Assembly: GCA_900546485.1 (NCBI GenBank)
Contig: URDK01000033.1
Location: 1 to 24,081, forward strand
Direction: 5' to 3'
DNA from: an uncultured Eubacteriales bacterium
GTDB taxonomy: Bacteria > Bacillota > Clostridia > Oscillospirales > Oscillospiraceae
Length of the DNA: 24,081 nucleotides
The translations under genes were made by a program, and so were the position numbers. Shown piece after piece: positions 1 to 7,005 of this stretch. Every line of letters begins with the position of its first letter. Positions within the stretch are counted from its first letter, which is position 1. The notes under the pieces were generated by a model that made no database searches, was not told the origin of the DNA, and saw nothing but the letters and a program-made list of their open reading frames with translations.

Positions 1-126
1 CTTGAAAGGGTAAAATTTTACCGCAGCGAGGGCCGCTCCATGAAGGAGGCGGCGAAACTCGCTGCGGCTGACACGGGATATTCCAAAAACGAGCTCTATG
101 AGCTCGCGCTCAAGTCGAAGGACTGA
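1..126 (+). CDS. rsmI: 16S rRNA 2'-O-ribose C1402 methyltransferase RsmI, C-terminal fragment
   Basis: This is the last 41 codons of a gene that starts left of the window; the frame is open from base 1 to the TGA at 124-126. The peptide contains KEAAKLAA followed by TGYSKNELYELAL. This matches the small helical C-terminal domain of RsmI, the SAM-dependent enzyme that, with RsmH, modifies C1402 in the ribosomal P site. The catalytic domain lies outside the window, so the call rests on this tail alone. The gene converges on the pyridoxamine kinase gene and their 3' ends overlap by 17 bases (110-126), so no terminator separates them. Confidence 0.75.
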   Translation, partial: LERVKFYRSEGRSMKEAAKLAAADTGYSKNELYELALKSKD

Positions 127-997
127 AGATGGCCTCGACGCGGCGGATGTAGTCGGGCAGCACGCCCTCGAAATCCACGCCCCAGGGCCGGGGAGTGTCG
201 CGCAGGAAGCTGCGCTCTATGCTCCCGCGCACCAGTGCGCTTGCGGCCTCCAGCGCCTGACCGGCGCCCGCCCCGCGCACCAGCAGCGCGGCAAAGGCGG
301 AGGCGAAGATGTCGCCCGTGCCGTAGAACACGCCCTCAAGCGCCGGAGCCATGGCGGAGAAGCTCTCACCCGTCGTAAAATCGCGTACGACGGTGCCTAT
401 CTCGTTCTCAGACGGGTGCACGCCCGTTATGGCGGCGACGCGGGGGCCGAGGCCCTCCAGGCCGCGAAACAGCTTGTCTATATACTCCGCGTCGTGCGGA
501 GCGCGGCGGTACTCCTCTCCTGTGAGGAGTGCCGCCTCTGTTATATTCGGGGTCACGACATGCGCGCGGGCGAACAGGGCGCGGAAAGCGTCCCGCAGCT
601 CGTCGCCGAGGCCGGTGTAATAACGGCCGTTGTCGGCCATGGCGGGGTCGCATACTATGAGCGTATCGGGGCCGGCGAGCTCGTCTATCACCTGACCGAG
701 CAGCTTCACCTGGGCGGGGGAGGCGAGGTAGCCGGAGTAGATGCCGTCGAAGGGCACACCGATGCCGTGCCAGTGCCGGGCCATGGGCAGCATCTGGTCC
801 GTAAGGTCGCGGAAGGTCCAACCCGTGAACTCACCCGTGTGCGTGGAAAAGAGCGCCGTCGGCATACAGGCACACTCCACACCGGTAGCGGACACTACCG
901 GCAGCGCCACAGTGAGGGAGCACTTTCCAAAGCCGGATATATCATGTACCGCGGCGATCCTCTTAAGTTTTGGCAATACTTTTTCCATAACCGCCAT
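110..997 (-). CDS. pdxY: Pyridoxamine kinase (PdxY/ribokinase-fold family)
   Basis: This is a cytoplasmic vitamin B6 salvage kinase that phosphorylates pyridoxal-type substrates with ATP. The N-terminal signature is KRIAAVHDISGFGKCSLTVA, followed by the substrate-side segment ALFSTHTGEFTGWTFRDLT. VCDPAMADNG lies mid-protein, TPNITEAALLTGE is the family's TPN.TEA motif, and GTGDIFASAFAALL is the C-terminal ATP/anion-hole motif with the catalytic Asp. The length is normal for the family. The start is uncertain: the frame reaches a TTG at 1024, but ATGs at 997 and 988 better match where family members begin. None has a strong ribosome binding site; 997 is chosen. The gene is monocistronic on the minus strand, just past the dnaJ terminator. 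ThiD-like activity is the main alternative. Confidence 0.85.
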   Translation of the reverse strand: MAVMEKVLPKLKRIAAVHDISGFGKCSLTVALPVVSATGVECACMPTALFSTHTGEFTGWTFRDLTDQMLPMARHWHGIGVPFDGIYSGYLASPAQVKLLGQVIDELAGPDTLIVCDPAMADNGRYYTGLGDELRDAFRALFARAHVVTPNITEAALLTGEEYRRAPHDAEYIDKLFRGLEGLGPRVAAITGVHPSENEIGTVVRDFTTGESFSAMAPALEGVFYGTGDIFASAFAALLVRGAGAGQALEAASALVRGSIERSFLRDTPRPWGVDFEGVLPDYIRRVEAIFSPST

Positions 998-1029
998 TTT
1001 AGCACGCCGTGGGGCGCTGTGCAATAATA

Positions 1030-1062
1030 AAAGGGGGAACCCCCGGCGAGGGTTCCCCCTTT
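1030..1062 (-). terminator. Intrinsic terminator downstream of dnaJ
   Basis: There is a perfect 13-bp stem: AAAGGGGGAACCC at 1030-1042 pairs with GGGTTCCCCCTTT at 1050-1062 around a 7-base loop. Read on the minus strand it is followed by TTTTATTATT, so it should end the heat-shock operon transcript before pdxY. On the plus strand only three T follow. Confidence 0.75.
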
Positions 1063-1097
1063 GACCCCCTCCTGCGCTTTATGAGAATAGGGGGTTT

Positions 1098-1162
1098 CGC
1101 GCTTAAGCTGAGCGCGACCAGGGGCGCGGCCCCTGGACGGCGCCCACTTTTTTGTAAAAAAG
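1098..1162. repeat. Cluster of short inverted repeats between dnaJ and pdxY (possible dispersed intergenic element)
   Basis: Three small palindromes lie in a row. CGCGCT/AGCGCG is at 1098-1103 and 1111-1116. CCAGGGGC/GCCCCTGG is at 1118-1125 and 1129-1136 with a 3-base loop. CTTTTTTGTAAAAAAG is at 1147-1162. There is no ORF with coding character here. The arrangement resembles repetitive intergenic palindromes, but only one copy is present in this window, so being dispersed is inference. Confidence 0.4.
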
Positions 1163-1196
1163 CGGGGCAAAAAACTTTTAGATTTTGGGGCCGCGA

Positions 1197-2339
1197 TTAC
1201 TTCTTCTTGCGGCCGAAGAGACCGCCGCCTTCGGGAGCATGGCCGTCCATGGCCTTGGCATACTCGCGCAGTGCTTCCTTCTGAGCGGAGGTCATGCTCT
1301 TGGGCACGACCACGTTCACGGTGACGTAGTGGTCGCCGCGGCCGGAGCCGCGCAGGTAGGGTATGCCCTTGCCGCGGAGCCGGAACACCGTGCCGGGCTG
1401 TGTGCCCTCGGGAATGGTCAGCTTGACCTTGCCGTCGAGGGTCGGGACCTCGATGTCCGCGCCGAGCGCCGCCTGGGCGAAGCTGATGTCCGCACTGGAG
1501 AGGACGGAGCTGCCGTCACGCTCGAAGCTCTCGTGCCTGCGCACGGAGACGGTGACGAGCAGGTCGCCCGCGGGACCACCGTCGCGGCCGGCGTTGCCCT
1601 GGCCCTTCATGGATATGGTCTGGCCGTCGTCTATGCCGGCGGGTATGTTCACATTGAGCTTGCGGTTGCGGCGCACGTTGGCCTTACCCTTGCAGGTCGG
1701 GCAGGGCTGGTGGATTATCTTGCCCGTGCCGCCGCACTTGGGGCAGGGACCCTGGGATTGCACCATGCCGAAGGGTGTGCGCTGCGTTGTGCGGACGCTG
1801 CCTGTGCCGTGGCAGTCGGGGCAGACCTCGGGCGTGGTGCCGGGGGCGCAGCCCGTGCCGTGGCAGTCGGGGCACTGCTCGACCTTGGAGACGTTTATCT
1901 CCTTCTTGCAGCCGAAGGCCGCCTCCTCAAAGCTGATCGTGACGGAGGCGCGCAGGCTCTCGCCGCGCCTCGGGCCGCTGCGCTGGGACGAGCCGCCGCC
2001 GAAGCCAAATATGTCGCCAAGATCTCCGAATATATCTCCAAAGCCGCCGAAACCGCCAAAACCTCCGAAGCCGGAGGCTCCGTCAAAGCCTCCGAAGCCC
2101 TGGCTCGGGTCGAAGGCCGCGTGACCGAACTGGTCATACTTGGCACGCTTATCCGGGTCGCCCAGCACCTGGGCGGCCTCGTTCACCTCCTTGAACTTCG
2201 CCTCAGCTTCCTTGTCGCCGGGGTGAAGGTCGGGGTGATACTGCTTCGCCAGCTTCCTGTATGCTTTTTTAATTTCTTCTTCCGAGGCGCCCTTCTTCAG
2301 GCCGAGCACCTCGTAATAATCCCTTTTCTGTTCCGCCAT
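1197..2339 (-). CDS. dnaJ: Chaperone protein DnaJ (Hsp40)
   Basis: This 380-residue class I J-protein delivers unfolded clients to DnaK and stimulates its ATPase. The J domain (about 5-70) carries HPD at 35-37. A Gly/Phe-rich linker spans about 78-116. The zinc region (156-220) has four CxxC units, CPDCHGTG twice, CPKCGGTG and CPTCKGKA; the last departs slightly from the usual CxxCxGxG. The C-terminal client-binding and dimerisation domains follow. The ATG at 2339 has GAGGTG about 8 bases upstream. It is the last gene of the hrcA-grpE-dnaK-dnaJ operon, 99 bases after dnaK, and ends with a basic FGRKKK tail. A long plus-strand ORF across this region is only its antisense shadow. Confidence 0.98.
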   Translation of the reverse strand: MAEQKRDYYEVLGLKKGASEEEIKKAYRKLAKQYHPDLHPGDKEAEAKFKEVNEAAQVLGDPDKRAKYDQFGHAAFDPSQGFGGFDGASGFGGFGGFGGFGDIFGDLGDIFGFGGGSSQRSGPRRGESLRASVTISFEEAAFGCKKEINVSKVEQCPDCHGTGCAPGTTPEVCPDCHGTGSVRTTQRTPFGMVQSQGPCPKCGGTGKIIHQPCPTCKGKANVRRNRKLNVNIPAGIDDGQTISMKGQGNAGRDGGPAGDLLVTVSVRRHESFERDGSSVLSSADISFAQAALGADIEVPTLDGKVKLTIPEGTQPGTVFRLRGKGIPYLRGSGRGDHYVTVNVVVPKSMTSAQKEALREYAKAMDGHAPEGGGLFGRKKK

Positions 2340-2368
2340 CTGCTTTTCACCTCACATTACGCGCTTTT

Positions 2369-2392
2369 GCGGGCGCACATTCGTGCGCCCGC
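2369..2392 (-). promoter_or_regulatory. Stem-loop between dnaK and dnaJ
   Basis: A perfect 10-bp inverted repeat (GCGGGCGCAC / GTGCGCCCGC) surrounds the 4-base loop ATTC. No T-tract follows on either strand, so it is unlikely to be a strong terminator. A role in RNA processing or in holding dnaJ expression below dnaK is an inference. Confidence 0.55.
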
Positions 2393-2438
2393 ATTCTGCA
2401 CGGGGGTCGCTTTTTATAAGAGAGGGTTTAGAGAGTTA

Positions 2439-4280
2439 TCATTTCTTGTCGTCGTCGACCACTTCGTAGTCGGCGTCGTAGTACTGCTCGCCGCCATTGT
2501 TGCCGCCGGGCTGCTGGCCACCCATGTCCGGGCCGCCGGCCTGGGCGCCGGTCTGCTGGTAGAGCTTCTCGCTGACCTTGTAGAAGGCCTGGGTGAGCTC
2601 GTCGGTGGCGGACTTGATGGCCGCGGTGTCGCTGCCCTGAAGCGCCTTCTTCAGGCTGTCGAGCTTGGCCTCGACCTCGGCCTTGTCGGACGCGTCGAGC
2701 TTGTCGCCCATCTCCTGCAGGGTCTTCTCGGTCTGGTAGACCATCTGGTCGCCGGCGTTGCGGGTGTCGACCTCCTCCTTGCGGCGGGCGTCCTCGGCGG
2801 CGTACTGCTCGGCCTCGCGGACGGCCTTGTCGATGTCCTCCTTGGAGAGGTTCGTGGAGGCGGTGATGGTGATGTGCTGCTCCTTGCCGGTGCCGAGGTC
2901 CTTGGCGCTGACGTTGACGATGCCGTTGGCATCGATGTCAAAGGTGACCTCTATCTGAGGCACGCCGCGGCGGGCCGGGGCGATGCCGTCCAGATTGAAG
3001 CGGCCGAGACTCTTGTTGTAGGCCGCCATCTCGCGCTCGCCCTGCAGGACGTTGACCTCAACGGAGGTCTGGTTGTCCGCGGCGGTGGAGAAGATCTGGC
3101 TCTTCTTGGTCGGGATGGTGGTGTTGCGCTCGATGAGCTTGGTGAACACGCCGCCGAGGGTCTCGATGCCGAGGGACAGCGGGGTCACGTCGAGCAGAAG
3201 GATGCCCTCAACGTCGCCGCCGAGCACGCCGCCCTGGATGGCAGCGCCGATGGCAACACATTCATCGGGGTTGATGCCCTTGAAGCCGTCCTTGCCGGTC
3301 AGGTTCTTGACGGCCTCCTGCACGGCCGGGATACGGGTCGAGCCGCCGACGAGCAGGACCTTGGAAAGCTCGGTGGCCTTCAGGCCAGCGTCGGACAGAG
3401 CCTGACGCACGGGGCCCATGGTCTTCTCGACCAGGTGATGGGTCAGCTCATTGAACTTCGCGCGGGTAAGGGTGACGTCGAGGTGCTTCGGGCCGTTGGC
3501 GTCAGCCGTGATGTAAGGCAGGTTGATGTTGGTGCTGGTGACGCCGGAGAGGTCGCACTTGGCCTTCTCAGCGGCCTCACGCAGACGCTGCATGGCAACG
3601 CGGTCGGTGGAGAGGTCGATGCCCTGGTCGCGCTTGAACTCGTCGACCAGATACTTGGTGACGCACTCGTCGAAGTCGTCGCCGCCGAGGCGGTTGTTGC
3701 CGGCGGTAGCGAGAACCTCAATGACGCCGTCGCCTATCTCGAGGACGGAGACATCGAAGGTGCCGCCGCCGAGGTCGTAGACCATGATCTTCTGGTCGGT
3801 CTCCTTGTCGAGGCCGTAGGCCAGAGCCGCCGCGGTAGGCTCGTTGATTATACGCTTGACCTCGAGGCCGGCGATCTTGCCGGCGTCCTTGGTCGCCTGA
3901 CGCTGGCTGTCGGTGAAGTAAGCAGGAACGGTGATGACGGCCTCGGTGACCTTCTCGCCCAGATAAGCCTCAGCGTCGGTCTTGAGCTTCTGCAGCACCA
4001 TGGCGCTGATCTCCTGAGGGGTGTAGGCCTTGCCGTCAATGTTGACCTTGTAGTTGGTGCCCATCTCACGCTTGATGGAGCTTATCGTCCTGTCGGGGTT
4101 GGTGATGGCCTGACGCTTTGCGACCTGGCCGACCATACGTTCGCCGGTCTTGGAGAAGGCGACGACGGACGGGGTGGTCCTGGCGCCCTCGGCGTTTGCG
4201 ATGACGACTGCCTCGCCGCCCTCCATGACGGCCACGCAGCTATTGGTGGTGCCCAAATCTATACCGATAATCTTACTCAT
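2439..4280 (-). CDS. dnaK: Chaperone protein DnaK (Hsp70)
   Basis: This 613-residue ATP-dependent chaperone is the central Hsp70. The nucleotide-binding domain shows phosphate-1 DLGTTNS at 8-14, DLGGGTFD at 169-176 and VGGSTR at 311-316. The interdomain linker VEGILLLDVTP is at about 357-367, followed by the beta-sandwich substrate domain and the helical lid. The tail is Gly/Gln-rich and ends in the acidic ADYEVVDDDKK. The length fits Gram-positive DnaK, which lacks the insertion found in the proteobacterial ATPase domain. The ATG at 4280 is preceded by a very strong GGAGGAAG. It lies 46 bases after grpE and cooperates with GrpE and DnaJ encoded on either side. It is controlled from the hrcA promoter. 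Confidence 0.99.
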   Translation of the reverse strand: MSKIIGIDLGTTNSCVAVMEGGEAVVIANAEGARTTPSVVAFSKTGERMVGQVAKRQAITNPDRTISSIKREMGTNYKVNIDGKAYTPQEISAMVLQKLKTDAEAYLGEKVTEAVITVPAYFTDSQRQATKDAGKIAGLEVKRIINEPTAAALAYGLDKETDQKIMVYDLGGGTFDVSVLEIGDGVIEVLATAGNNRLGGDDFDECVTKYLVDEFKRDQGIDLSTDRVAMQRLREAAEKAKCDLSGVTSTNINLPYITADANGPKHLDVTLTRAKFNELTHHLVEKTMGPVRQALSDAGLKATELSKVLLVGGSTRIPAVQEAVKNLTGKDGFKGINPDECVAIGAAIQGGVLGGDVEGILLLDVTPLSLGIETLGGVFTKLIERNTTIPTKKSQIFSTAADNQTSVEVNVLQGEREMAAYNKSLGRFNLDGIAPARRGVPQIEVTFDIDANGIVNVSAKDLGTGKEQHITITASTNLSKEDIDKAVREAEQYAAEDARRKEEVDTRNAGDQMVYQTEKTLQEMGDKLDASDKAEVEAKLDSLKKALQGSDTAAIKSATDELTQAFYKVSEKLYQQTGAQAGGPDMGGQQPGGNNGGEQYYDADYEVVDDDKK

Positions 4281-4326
4281 GATTTTCTTCCTCCAGTTGT
4301 ATTTGAAAAGATTTTAGTAAACAATT

Positions 4327-4902
4327 TCAGTTGACGACTTTGACCATCGCGAAGCGGATGACCTTGTCGCCCATCTTGAAGCCCTTCTGGAGCTCCTGAA
4401 CGATCTCGCCCTCGCCCTTCGTCTCGTCCTGTTCATGCATGACTGCGTTGTGGAGGGAGGGGTCAAACTTCTGTCCCATGGACTCTATTTCGGTGACGCC
4501 CATGCGGGAGAGAATGTCCTTGAGCTGGGTCATTATCATCTCCACGCCCTTGCGGTAGGCCTCGTCGCTGGTCGCCTGTTCGAGTGCCCGCGCCAGGTTG
4601 TCGTAGACGGGCAGGAACTTCGTCACGGTGTCGGCCCGGACGTCCGAGTATATGCTCTCGCGCTCTTTGGCGCTGCGCTTGCGGTAGTTGTCGTATTCTG
4701 CGAGGAGCCTGAGGTAGCGGTCCTTTTCAGCCTTGAGGAGCGACTCCGCGGAGGGCTCGGCCGGCTTTTCAGGCTCGGGCTGCTTTTCAGTTTCCTTTTC
4801 CGGCTCGGCAACCGTTTCTGACCCGGCCGGCTTTTCGGTTTCCTGCTCCGGCGTCGGCAGCTCCTCTTCCGGCGTCGGGGGGTCTTTCTTTTTACTGCTC
4901 AT
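4327..4902 (-). CDS. grpE: Nucleotide exchange factor GrpE
   Basis: This 191-residue protein releases ADP from DnaK. Residues 1 to about 50 are a low-complexity Pro/Glu/Lys tail of variable type. A long coiled-coil helix follows (KAEKDRYLRLLAEYDNYRKRSAKERE), then the four-helix dimer region. The C-terminal beta domain contains FDPSLHNAVMHEQD and ends GDKVIRFAMVKVVN, the conserved GrpE signature. The ATG at 4902 overlaps the hrcA stop by 11 bases (ATGAGCAGTAA) and has GGAAG 6 bases upstream inside hrcA, so the two genes are probably translationally coupled. The acidic N-terminal tail is long but not unusual. Confidence 0.98.
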   Translation of the reverse strand: MSSKKKDPPTPEEELPTPEQETEKPAGSETVAEPEKETEKQPEPEKPAEPSAESLLKAEKDRYLRLLAEYDNYRKRSAKERESIYSDVRADTVTKFLPVYDNLARALEQATSDEAYRKGVEMIMTQLKDILSRMGVTEIESMGQKFDPSLHNAVMHEQDETKGEGEIVQELQKGFKMGDKVIRFAMVKVVN

Positions 4903-5974
4903 CTGGATCTTCCTTTATTATGAGTTTATTGTCCATTCCGGGCGGGGGCGCCGCTCCGCCGCCAAGCCGCTGCGAGAGCGCCTGCGCAATGAGGCTGAGC
5001 TTTGCCGCGACCGTGGAGTAATCCATTCTGGTCGGCCCGACGACGCCTATGAGGCCCTTCGTCTCGCCGCCCATGTCGTAGCTTGCGAGGACCACGCTGG
5101 AGTTGCGAAGTTCTTCGGCTACGTTTTCGGGGCCTATCAGGACCTTGACATCCCCGCCGCAGTCGATGGCGTCCAAATCGTGCAGGTGACGCGCATCGGA
5201 GAGATAGCTCATCAGCGCGTGCGCCTTTGCGGGGTCCTGGAATTCCGGCTGGGACAGCAGTCGGTTCGTGCCGGTGATGCAGGTCTTGGCCTCCTGGGAT
5301 TCGGAGAGTATCTCGATTGCAAAGGAGGCGATGACGCCCGTGAGTCCCATCGTGTCGTCCACGGCGCGCTCCGTCGAGCGAATGAGTATCGGAGTTATCC
5401 GCTCCTCCGTCACGTCCGTGAAGTTTGCGTTGAAAACTGAGGACAGACGCTGTATCATGTCCTGGCCGACCGATACAGGCAGACGCACAAGCTTGTTCCT
5501 GACCGTATTGTTGCTCATCATAGCGACGATTATGAAGGTGTTCGCGTCGATGTAGATGAGGTCAAAGCGTTTTATGGTGGCGGGCGGCTGAGCCGCTATC
5601 GCCATAGCGGGGTAGTTCGTGAGGCTGGAGGCTAGCGCGCCGACATTCGAGACCAGGTGGTCCAGTTCCCGGAGCTTTTCGTTGAGGCTGCGATTTATTT
5701 CCTCCGTCTCCTCGAGCGAGAGCCTCTGGCGCTGCATGAGCTCGTTTACGTACATCCGGTAGCCCTGCGGCGTCGGCACGCGGCCGGCCGAGGTGTGCGG
5801 CTGTTCGAGATAGCCCATGGAGGCCAGCTCCGCCAGCTCGTTGCGTATCGTGGCCGAGCTGCATCCGAGGTCCGCGGTCTGAGCCACGGTCTTGGAACCA
5901 ACCGGCTCCGCCGTGCGTATGTATTCTTCTACGACCGCGGCAAGTATTTTCTTTTTGCGACCGCTGAGATCCAT
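4892..5974 (-). CDS. hrcA: Heat-inducible transcription repressor HrcA
   Basis: This 360-residue repressor binds CIRCE operators when folded and is kept active by GroEL/ES in well-studied Firmicutes. The N-terminal winged helix (about 1-100) carries TAEPVGSKTVA, SSATIRNELAELASMGYLEQPHTSAGRVPT and GYRMYVNELM. This DNA-reading and wing segment is nearly invariant in the family. A GAF-like dimerisation domain follows and ends with GVVGPTRMDYSTVAAKL, also conserved. The ATG at 5974 has AAGGAGC 8 bases upstream. It is the first gene of the operon and lies directly downstream of two CIRCE-like elements, so it should repress its own operon. Confidence 0.98.
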   Translation of the reverse strand: MDLSGRKKKILAAVVEEYIRTAEPVGSKTVAQTADLGCSSATIRNELAELASMGYLEQPHTSAGRVPTPQGYRMYVNELMQRQRLSLEETEEINRSLNEKLRELDHLVSNVGALASSLTNYPAMAIAAQPPATIKRFDLIYIDANTFIIVAMMSNNTVRNKLVRLPVSVGQDMIQRLSSVFNANFTDVTEERITPILIRSTERAVDDTMGLTGVIASFAIEILSESQEAKTCITGTNRLLSQPEFQDPAKAHALMSYLSDARHLHDLDAIDCGGDVKVLIGPENVAEELRNSSVVLASYDMGGETKGLIGVVGPTRMDYSTVAAKLSLIAQALSQRLGGGAAPPPGMDNKLIIKEDPDEQ

Positions 5975-5990
5975 CGCACATGCTCCTTAT

Positions 5991-6017
5991 CTGGCACTCA
6001 TGGCCCGGGGGTGCTGG
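5991..6017. promoter_or_regulatory. Second, degenerate CIRCE-like operator
   Basis: The half-sites are CTGGCACTC (5991-5999) and GGGTGCTGG (6009-6017), separated by exactly 9 bases. The CIRCE consensus is TTAGCACTC-N9-GAGTGCTAA. The left half matches 7 of 9 positions and the right half 6 of 9 (three mismatches, at positions 2, 8 and 9). The last four bases are shared with the neighbouring better element. It lies in the 5' leader, 17 bases from the hrcA ATG. Confidence 0.5.
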
Positions 6018-6040
6018 CACTCTCGAACCTCGAGTGCTAA
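6014..6040. promoter_or_regulatory. CIRCE operator (HrcA binding site)
   Basis: The element is CTGGCACTC at 6014-6022, a 9-base spacer, and GAGTGCTAA at 6032-6040. The right half is a perfect consensus half-site and the left differs at two positions. Read on the minus strand the perfect half begins inside the -10 box, so bound HrcA would block RNA polymerase. Confidence 0.93.
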
Positions 6041-6067
6041 TATAGCACCCACCTCCGCCAATGTCAA
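6039..6067 (-). promoter_or_regulatory. Sigma-A promoter of the hrcA-grpE-dnaK-dnaJ operon
   Basis: On the minus strand there is a perfect -35 TTGACA (6062-6067), a 17-base spacer and a -10 TATATT (6039-6044). The -10 overlaps the CIRCE half-site by two bases. This is the expected class I heat-shock layout. Confidence 0.88.
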
Positions 6068-6084
6068 GAGGAGCAAACGAATAA

Positions 6085-6113
6085 TTGACAGATTGTTCAT
6101 AAATGTTTATATA
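6085..6113 (+). promoter_or_regulatory. Promoter of the lipoprotein operon
   Basis: The -35 is TTGACA (6085-6090), with a 17-base spacer and a -10 TATATA (6108-6113); an overlapping TATAAT is at 6112-6117. It lies 56 bases before the ATG at 6169 and points away from the hrcA promoter, with the two -35 boxes 17 bases apart. Confidence 0.75.
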
Positions 6114-6168
6114 TAATATAAGGCGTGTCGAAAAAGCTAAGGCTCACACCGGAAAACGGAGGACATAT

Positions 6169-7005
6169 ATGAAGAGACTGATACCGATATTGCTCATATT
6201 TGCGCTGGCGCTGGCGCTTGGGGGCTGCGGCGACTTTGCCCCGGACCCGACTGCGGCGCCGAGCTCGACCAGCGAGTACTCGTTTGACCGCTCAAACTTC
6301 CCGGCACTTGCGGGAGGCACGGCGCAGGAGCCGCTGGCGGAGGCCATAGCGGCGATAATGCTGGGCGAGACGCGTGAATCCGTGTCCGACCTGCTCAGCT
6401 TCGGCAGCACGGGCGATGCCTGGGCCGCGCTTGAGAGCGGGGAGGCCGGGCTGGTGCTGGCCTCGGAGCCGGACGAGCTGCCCGCGGGCGTGGACACGGC
6501 GGTCGTATCCCGTGACGCGCTGGTGTTTTACGTCGGCGAGGACAGCGCAGTCGACAGCATGACCACAGCCCAGCTCAAATCCGTCCTGGCGGGCGGCACC
6601 AAGAGCTGGAGCGGTATGGGCGGCAAGGGCGACATCATAGTGCTCGGCAGGCCCGAGGGTTCAGGCTCGCTCGCGGCGGTGAGAAGGCTTATAGGCGCGG
6701 ACGAGCTGGCGGTATCCGATGCGAATGCCGCCATCACCAGCAGCGAGGTGCTGGGCTATGGCTTTTACAATGAGGCCGTGCTGATGGGCCTTGCCGACGG
6801 ATACAAGCTGCTGGCGATAGACGGGGTTGAGCCCACGGAGGAGACCATAGCCTCGGGCGAGTACCCGCTGACGGTGGACGTGCTGGCGGGCATCAGCTCT
6901 TCCGCGGCGGAGGATTCACCGGAGCGCGCGCTCTGGCTTTGGCTCCAGGGCGGCGTAGGCCAGGCGTTCATCTCCTCTCAGGGATATCTGGAGGCTTCCA
7001 AATGA
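6169..7005 (+). CDS. PstS-like substrate-binding lipoprotein
   Basis: This is a 278-residue exported lipoprotein. A lipoprotein signal peptide occupies residues 1-19, with lipobox LGGC and the lipidated Cys at 20. The mature part looks like the PBP-like fold of the PstS family: FPALAGGTAQEPLAEAIA near the start resembles the family's FP.L.GSTA..PL.. opening. VLGRPEGSGSLAAV resembles the family's R..GSGT anion-binding loop, and a hinge-type SSEVLGYGFY segment follows. The ATG at 6169 has GGAGG 6 bases upstream; longer in-frame starts would spoil the signal peptide. No pstCAB permease genes are nearby, so a role in phosphate uptake is not established and the ligand is unknown. The stop overlaps the next gene by ATGA. 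Confidence 0.82.
   Translation: MKRLIPILLIFALALALGGCGDFAPDPTAAPSSTSEYSFDRSNFPALAGGTAQEPLAEAIAAIMLGETRESVSDLLSFGSTGDAWAALESGEAGLVLASEPDELPAGVDTAVVSRDALVFYVGEDSAVDSMTTAQLKSVLAGGTKSWSGMGGKGDIIVLGRPEGSGSLAAVRRLIGADELAVSDANAAITSSEVLGYGFYNEAVLMGLADGYKLLAIDGVEPTEETIASGEYPLTVDVLAGISSSAAEDSPERALWLWLQGGVGQAFISSQGYLEASK

Noticed and set aside
998..1024. TTG start at 1024 for pyridoxamine kinase
   Set aside because: It adds nine residues not expected for the family, lies right at the terminator and has no ribosome binding site. An internal ATG is preferred.
1185..4334. Very long open frame (1049 codons) on the plus strand
   Set aside because: It runs antisense to dnaJ and dnaK, which are certain genes. 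It has no ribosome binding site and no recognisable domain, and it reflects GC-rich codon bias on the opposite strand.
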